The notes beneath the pieces are model-generated. The model did no database searches, was not told the DNA's origin, and saw nothing but the letters and a program-made list of their open reading frames with translations. The position numbers and the translations under genes were made by a program. From DASZXJ01 sp035545895 (GTDB lineage Bacteria; Planctomycetota; Phycisphaerae; Tepidisphaerales; Tepidisphaeraceae): a stretch of 22,120 nucleotides of DNA. The stretch is taken from the NCBI GenBank assembly GCA_035545895.1, contig DASZXJ010000123.1:1-22120 (forward strand), given 5' to 3'. Shown here in pieces: positions 19,667-22,120 of the stretch (the first letter of the stretch is position 1; the number at the start of each line of letters is the position of its first letter).

Positions 19667-20915
19667 CCAGGGCGCTGTTCTTGCTTCCGAACGCAATGCA
19701 GTTGCACAAGGCGAACTCGACCTTCGCCTTGCGCGCGACGTGGGGCACGTAATCCAGGTCGCATTGCGGGTCGGGCTCATCGAGGTTGATCGTTGGATGC
19801 ACGATATTCCGGCGCATGCACAGGATCGTGGCTGCAAGCCCGGCAGCGCCGCACGCTCCCTGGGGGTGGCCGATCATGGATTTGGTGGAACTCATGGGGA
19901 TCAGACCCGCGCGGCCGCCGAAGCATTTCCACATGGCGCTCGTTTCCAGGCGGTCGTTCAGTTCCGTGCCTGTACCATGGAGATTGACGTAATCGATCCG
20001 GTCCTTGGAGATGTTCGCGTCCGCTAGAGCCAGTTCGATGGCGCGGACGGGTTCGTCAAGTTGAGGCGCGATCTGCACGCGATGGTAGGCATCGCAGGTC
20101 GAGCCATAGCCGACAATCTCCGCGAGGATTGGCACGCCGCGACCGATGGCGTGGTCGCGATTTTCGAGGATGAACATCCACGCCCCTTCACCAAGGACAA
20201 AACCATCGCGATCCTTGCTGAACGGCCGGGAGGCTTTGGTCGGATCATCCCAGCGGCAGGTGGAGATGACTCGCATCTTTTCGAAGGCAGCGAGGATGCC
20301 CGGCGCGATCGGCGCGTCGGCGCCTCCGGCGAGCATCATCGGCACCGTGCCCTGCCGGATGAAAGTCGCTGCATAGGCAATTGCATCAGTACTGCTGGTG
20401 CATCCGGTGGAAAGCACATGCGAAGGGCCTCGCAAATGAAGTCCGATGGACAGTTCGCTGGAGAGATTTCCGTGAGTGCCCGCGGTAATTGAGAAAAGGG
20501 AAGGCTGAGCGCCTCGGAACATCTGATGATACTGCTCTTCGACAAATGCGAGTCCTCCACCACCGGTTCCAAGCGCTACGCCGATCTGGCGCTGTGTCTC
20601 AATGTCGTCAACGTCAATTTCGAGCCGCGCCGACTCCATCGCCTCCTTCGACGCCGCCATCGCCAGATGAACCATTCGCGGCACCCGGCGAACATCGACC
20701 GCATCCATCGCGATCAGCGGATCAAAGTGGTTGACTTGCGCGACCGATGTTGTTTTGAGTTGGGTTGTATCAAAGTTGGTCAATCGCGAAAGACCGCTTC
20801 GACCTTGAGCGCAAGCGGCTGCGTAAGATTCCGCGCCAATTCCATTGGGACTGACCGCGCCGATGCCGGTGATGACAACGCGGGCTCGATTTGTCGGACC
20901 GGATGGGCTGGTCAC
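19650..20915 (-). CDS. Beta-ketoacyl-ACP synthase, FabF-like
   Basis: This 421-residue thiolase-fold ketosynthase elongates acyl chains by condensing an acyl-enzyme with malonyl-ACP. The catalytic triad is complete: C172 in LSTGCTSSTDAI, H313 in NLHGTGTELND and H350 in MIGHPQGACGA, with the conserved Lys K345 in SSTKSMIG. VVITGIGAVSPNG at the start is typical of KAS II. It begins with GTG at 20915, overlapping the TGA of the ComB-like gene as GTGA. No acyl carrier protein or other fab gene is nearby, so it may be a secondary-lipid or polyketide-like ketosynthase rather than the housekeeping FabF; hence no gene symbol. Its 3' end overlaps rpiA. Confidence 0.93.
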   Translation of the reverse strand: MTSPSGPTNRARVVITGIGAVSPNGIGAESYAAACAQGRSGLSRLTNFDTTQLKTTSVAQVNHFDPLIAMDAVDVRRVPRMVHLAMAASKEAMESARLEIDVDDIETQRQIGVALGTGGGGLAFVEEQYHQMFRGAQPSLFSITAGTHGNLSSELSIGLHLRGPSHVLSTGCTSSTDAIAYAATFIRQGTVPMMLAGGADAPIAPGILAAFEKMRVISTCRWDDPTKASRPFSKDRDGFVLGEGAWMFILENRDHAIGRGVPILAEIVGYGSTCDAYHRVQIAPQLDEPVRAIELALADANISKDRIDYVNLHGTGTELNDRLETSAMWKCFGGRAGLIPMSSTKSMIGHPQGACGAAGLAATILCMRRNIVHPTINLDEPDPQCDLDYVPHVARKAKVEFALCNCIAFGSKNSALVIRRG

Positions 20916-21634
20916 GCCCCGATCATACGCCTGACGACGGCAGGATCGCCACTGATCTCGGCGACGAGGTCGAATACATCGAGACGGGCGGCGAAATCGA
21001 TGTCCTTGTCCAGTCCGGCGTTGATGATGTTGCGCCCGCCGGCGGTGTTTCGCAGGATACCCGGCAAATCCCTGTGCGCATCAAGAAAGGTCCGCAAGGC
21101 GTCGGTGGCGGAGAGGGTTAGCTCCGACGCTCCAAGCGAATCGATTACGGCTCCGGCGCCGATAAGGTCCTCCATCGCAACTTCACCGTTGGTGCCGGCG
21201 CAAAGCAAGGTGACGTCCAAACCAATCGCATCCAGCGCCTTGGCGGTCGCGGTTCGATTAAGCAGGCTGGCGGCAAACCGTCGGGCTGCCCCTCGCGCAG
21301 CCACAATGGCTCGAGTGCCGTTGGTTGTGCACATGAACATGGATTTGCCCGCCACTCGCGATTCGGTGAAATCGCAGGGACTGTTGCCAAGATCAAACCC
21401 AGGAGGCGCAAGGCAGGCGTGTTCGCCGCAAAGAACCTTCGGACTGGTGAACCCCGCTGCGGCTGATTGCACCGCATCCAGGGAATCGAAAACATGGATT
21501 TCCCTTGCGCCCGCCGCCAATGCGGTCGCCATGGTGGAGGTGGCTCGCAACACGTCAAAAATCACGACAGCGCGATCGCGCAGATGTTCTTCGGCAAGGT
21601 CTTTGGGAAGTCGAACAACGTCAACGTGGATCAT
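20912..21634 (-). CDS. ComB-like 2-phosphosulfolactate phosphatase family protein
   Basis: This 240-residue protein matches the ComB family, named for 2-phosphosulfolactate phosphatase of archaeal coenzyme M synthesis. Motifs are AVVIFDVLRATSTMATAL with acidic metal-binding candidates, VLCGEHACLAPPGFDLGNSP, FMCTTNGTRAIVAA and LLCAGTNGEVAMEDLIGAGAVID. Many bacteria carry homologues without making coenzyme M, so the bacterial substrate is uncertain; sulfolactate metabolism or another phosphoester are options. The start MIHVDVV at 21634 fits the family; the frame continues upstream to 21799, but that extension overlaps the divergent gene and is not family-like. Its stop overlaps the GTG of the FabF-like gene, implying coupled translation of the two. 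Confidence 0.88.
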   Translation of the reverse strand: MIHVDVVRLPKDLAEEHLRDRAVVIFDVLRATSTMATALAAGAREIHVFDSLDAVQSAAAGFTSPKVLCGEHACLAPPGFDLGNSPCDFTESRVAGKSMFMCTTNGTRAIVAARGAARRFAASLLNRTATAKALDAIGLDVTLLCAGTNGEVAMEDLIGAGAVIDSLGASELTLSATDALRTFLDAHRDLPGILRNTAGGRNIINAGLDKDIDFAARLDVFDLVAEISGDPAVVRRMIGA

Positions 21635-21680
21635 TTCGCACAATGTATCACGTCTGCGATTCGCGTGGTACGATCGCGCC

Positions 21681-22120
21681 GTGCATAAAACGGTGGTGAT
21701 CAACGCGGTTGGCCTGACGCGCAAACTGCTCAAGCGCATGCCGCTGACGAACAAGCTGGGCGCGCCCGCAACCATCGGCCACGTCCTGCCGGCGGTCACT
21801 TCATCGGTCCAGGCGACCTATCTCACCGGCACGCTTCCATGCGAACACGGAATTGTCGGCAACGGATGGTATTTTCGGGACGAATGTGAGATTCGATTCT
21901 GGCACCAGTCGGACAAACTCGTTCAGCGCCCGCGCATCTGGGATATCGCTCGCCAGCGCGATCCATCTTTCAAATGCGCCAATATTTGCTGGTGGAACGC
22001 GATGTATTGCTCAGCCGACGTGACGATTACGCCGCGGCCGATGTACCCCGCTAATGGTCGGAAAGTCCCGGATATTTGGACTCATCCGGCAAGTCTGCGC
22101 ACCACATTGCAAAACACTTT
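21681..22120 (+). CDS. Phosphodiesterase/nucleotide pyrophosphatase (alkaline phosphatase superfamily) protein, partial
   Basis: A frame opens with GTG at 21681 and runs off the right edge after 146 codons. The piece starts VVINAVGLTRKLLKRMP and continues with TIGHVLPAVTSSVQATYLTG, EHGIVGNGWYFRD, RIWDIARQRDPSFKCANICWW, MYCSADVTITPRPMYPANG and RKVPDIWTHP. This is the layout of type I phosphodiesterase/nucleotide pyrophosphatases, with the Thr of PAVTSS as the likely catalytic nucleophile. Where classical members have an Asp-Gly metal-binding start (DGL), this has VGL. I recall similar proteins encoded in ebo (EDB) gene clusters, but the other ebo genes would be outside the window. It is divergent from the ComB-like gene, with 46 bases between the starts and no clear Shine-Dalgarno. 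Confidence 0.85.
   Translation, partial: MHKTVVINAVGLTRKLLKRMPLTNKLGAPATIGHVLPAVTSSVQATYLTGTLPCEHGIVGNGWYFRDECEIRFWHQSDKLVQRPRIWDIARQRDPSFKCANICWWNAMYCSADVTITPRPMYPANGRKVPDIWTHPASLRTTLQNT

Noticed and set aside
21635..21799. Upstream extension of the ComB-like gene
   Set aside because: It would overlap the divergent phosphodiesterase gene and does not resemble the family, which begins MIHVDVV.

Overview
The window looks like chromosomal DNA of a planctomycete, most likely class Phycisphaerae. This is an inference from gene content, not from a marker gene. The supporting signs are an ECF sigma factor with a very long C-terminal extension, a PEP-CTERM surface-sorting tail, a signal peptidase I with a CxxC-CxxC insertion, secreted plant-polysaccharide hydrolases, paired small DUF5985-like membrane proteins, and a moderately GC-rich sequence in which many starts lack a Shine-Dalgarno site. 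I see no tRNA, rRNA, CRISPR array, insertion sequence or prophage gene.

Layout. Positions 1-960 hold the tail of a small unknown protein, thioredoxin (trxA, minus strand, with a textbook promoter) and a 425-base repeat-bearing spacer. A fumarylacetoacetase-family hydrolase (959-1762, plus) converges with 2 bases to spare on a minus-strand run, listed 5' to 3': a GH43-like propeller protein (7696-6722), a GH115 alpha-glucuronidase-like protein (6704-4122), anthranilate synthase I (4080-2536) and a radical SAM protein (2499-1765). The two glycosidases form a coherent pair for stripping side chains from glucurono(arabino)xylan. trpE and the radical SAM gene follow closely but are functionally unrelated. 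Positions 7822-8773 (plus) hold a compact three-gene unit, a winged-helix-like protein plus two small membrane proteins. It runs into enolase (10072-8780, minus), whose terminator hairpin lies inside the last membrane-protein gene.

The most striking gene is at 10268-13123. One uninterrupted 951-codon frame encodes an N-terminal ECF sigma factor, a transmembrane segment, about 630 residues of surface-protein sequence with Gly-rich QxGG repeats, and a C-terminal PEP-CTERM tail. Next come a two-TM membrane protein with four exact 55-residue repeats (13187-14314), start-stop overlapped with an M42-type metallopeptidase (14311-15423), and a 423-base spacer full of hairpins and degenerate repeats. 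A conventional ECF sigma factor and its membrane anti-sigma partner (15847-17176) follow, then an enlarged signal peptidase I (17279-18940) and ribose-5-phosphate isomerase A (18983-19666).

The right end has a minus-strand pair, a ComB-like phosphatase and a FabF-like ketosynthase (21634-19650, overlapping by GTGA). It is divergent from a phosphodiesterase/nucleotide-pyrophosphatase-family gene (21681 onward) that leaves the window.

The window thus shows two designs for membrane-linked sigma control. One is a standard two-gene sigma/anti-sigma pair. The other is a single polypeptide in which the sigma factor itself is joined to an exported, PEP-CTERM-tagged repeat domain. The second is the best candidate here for an undescribed system.
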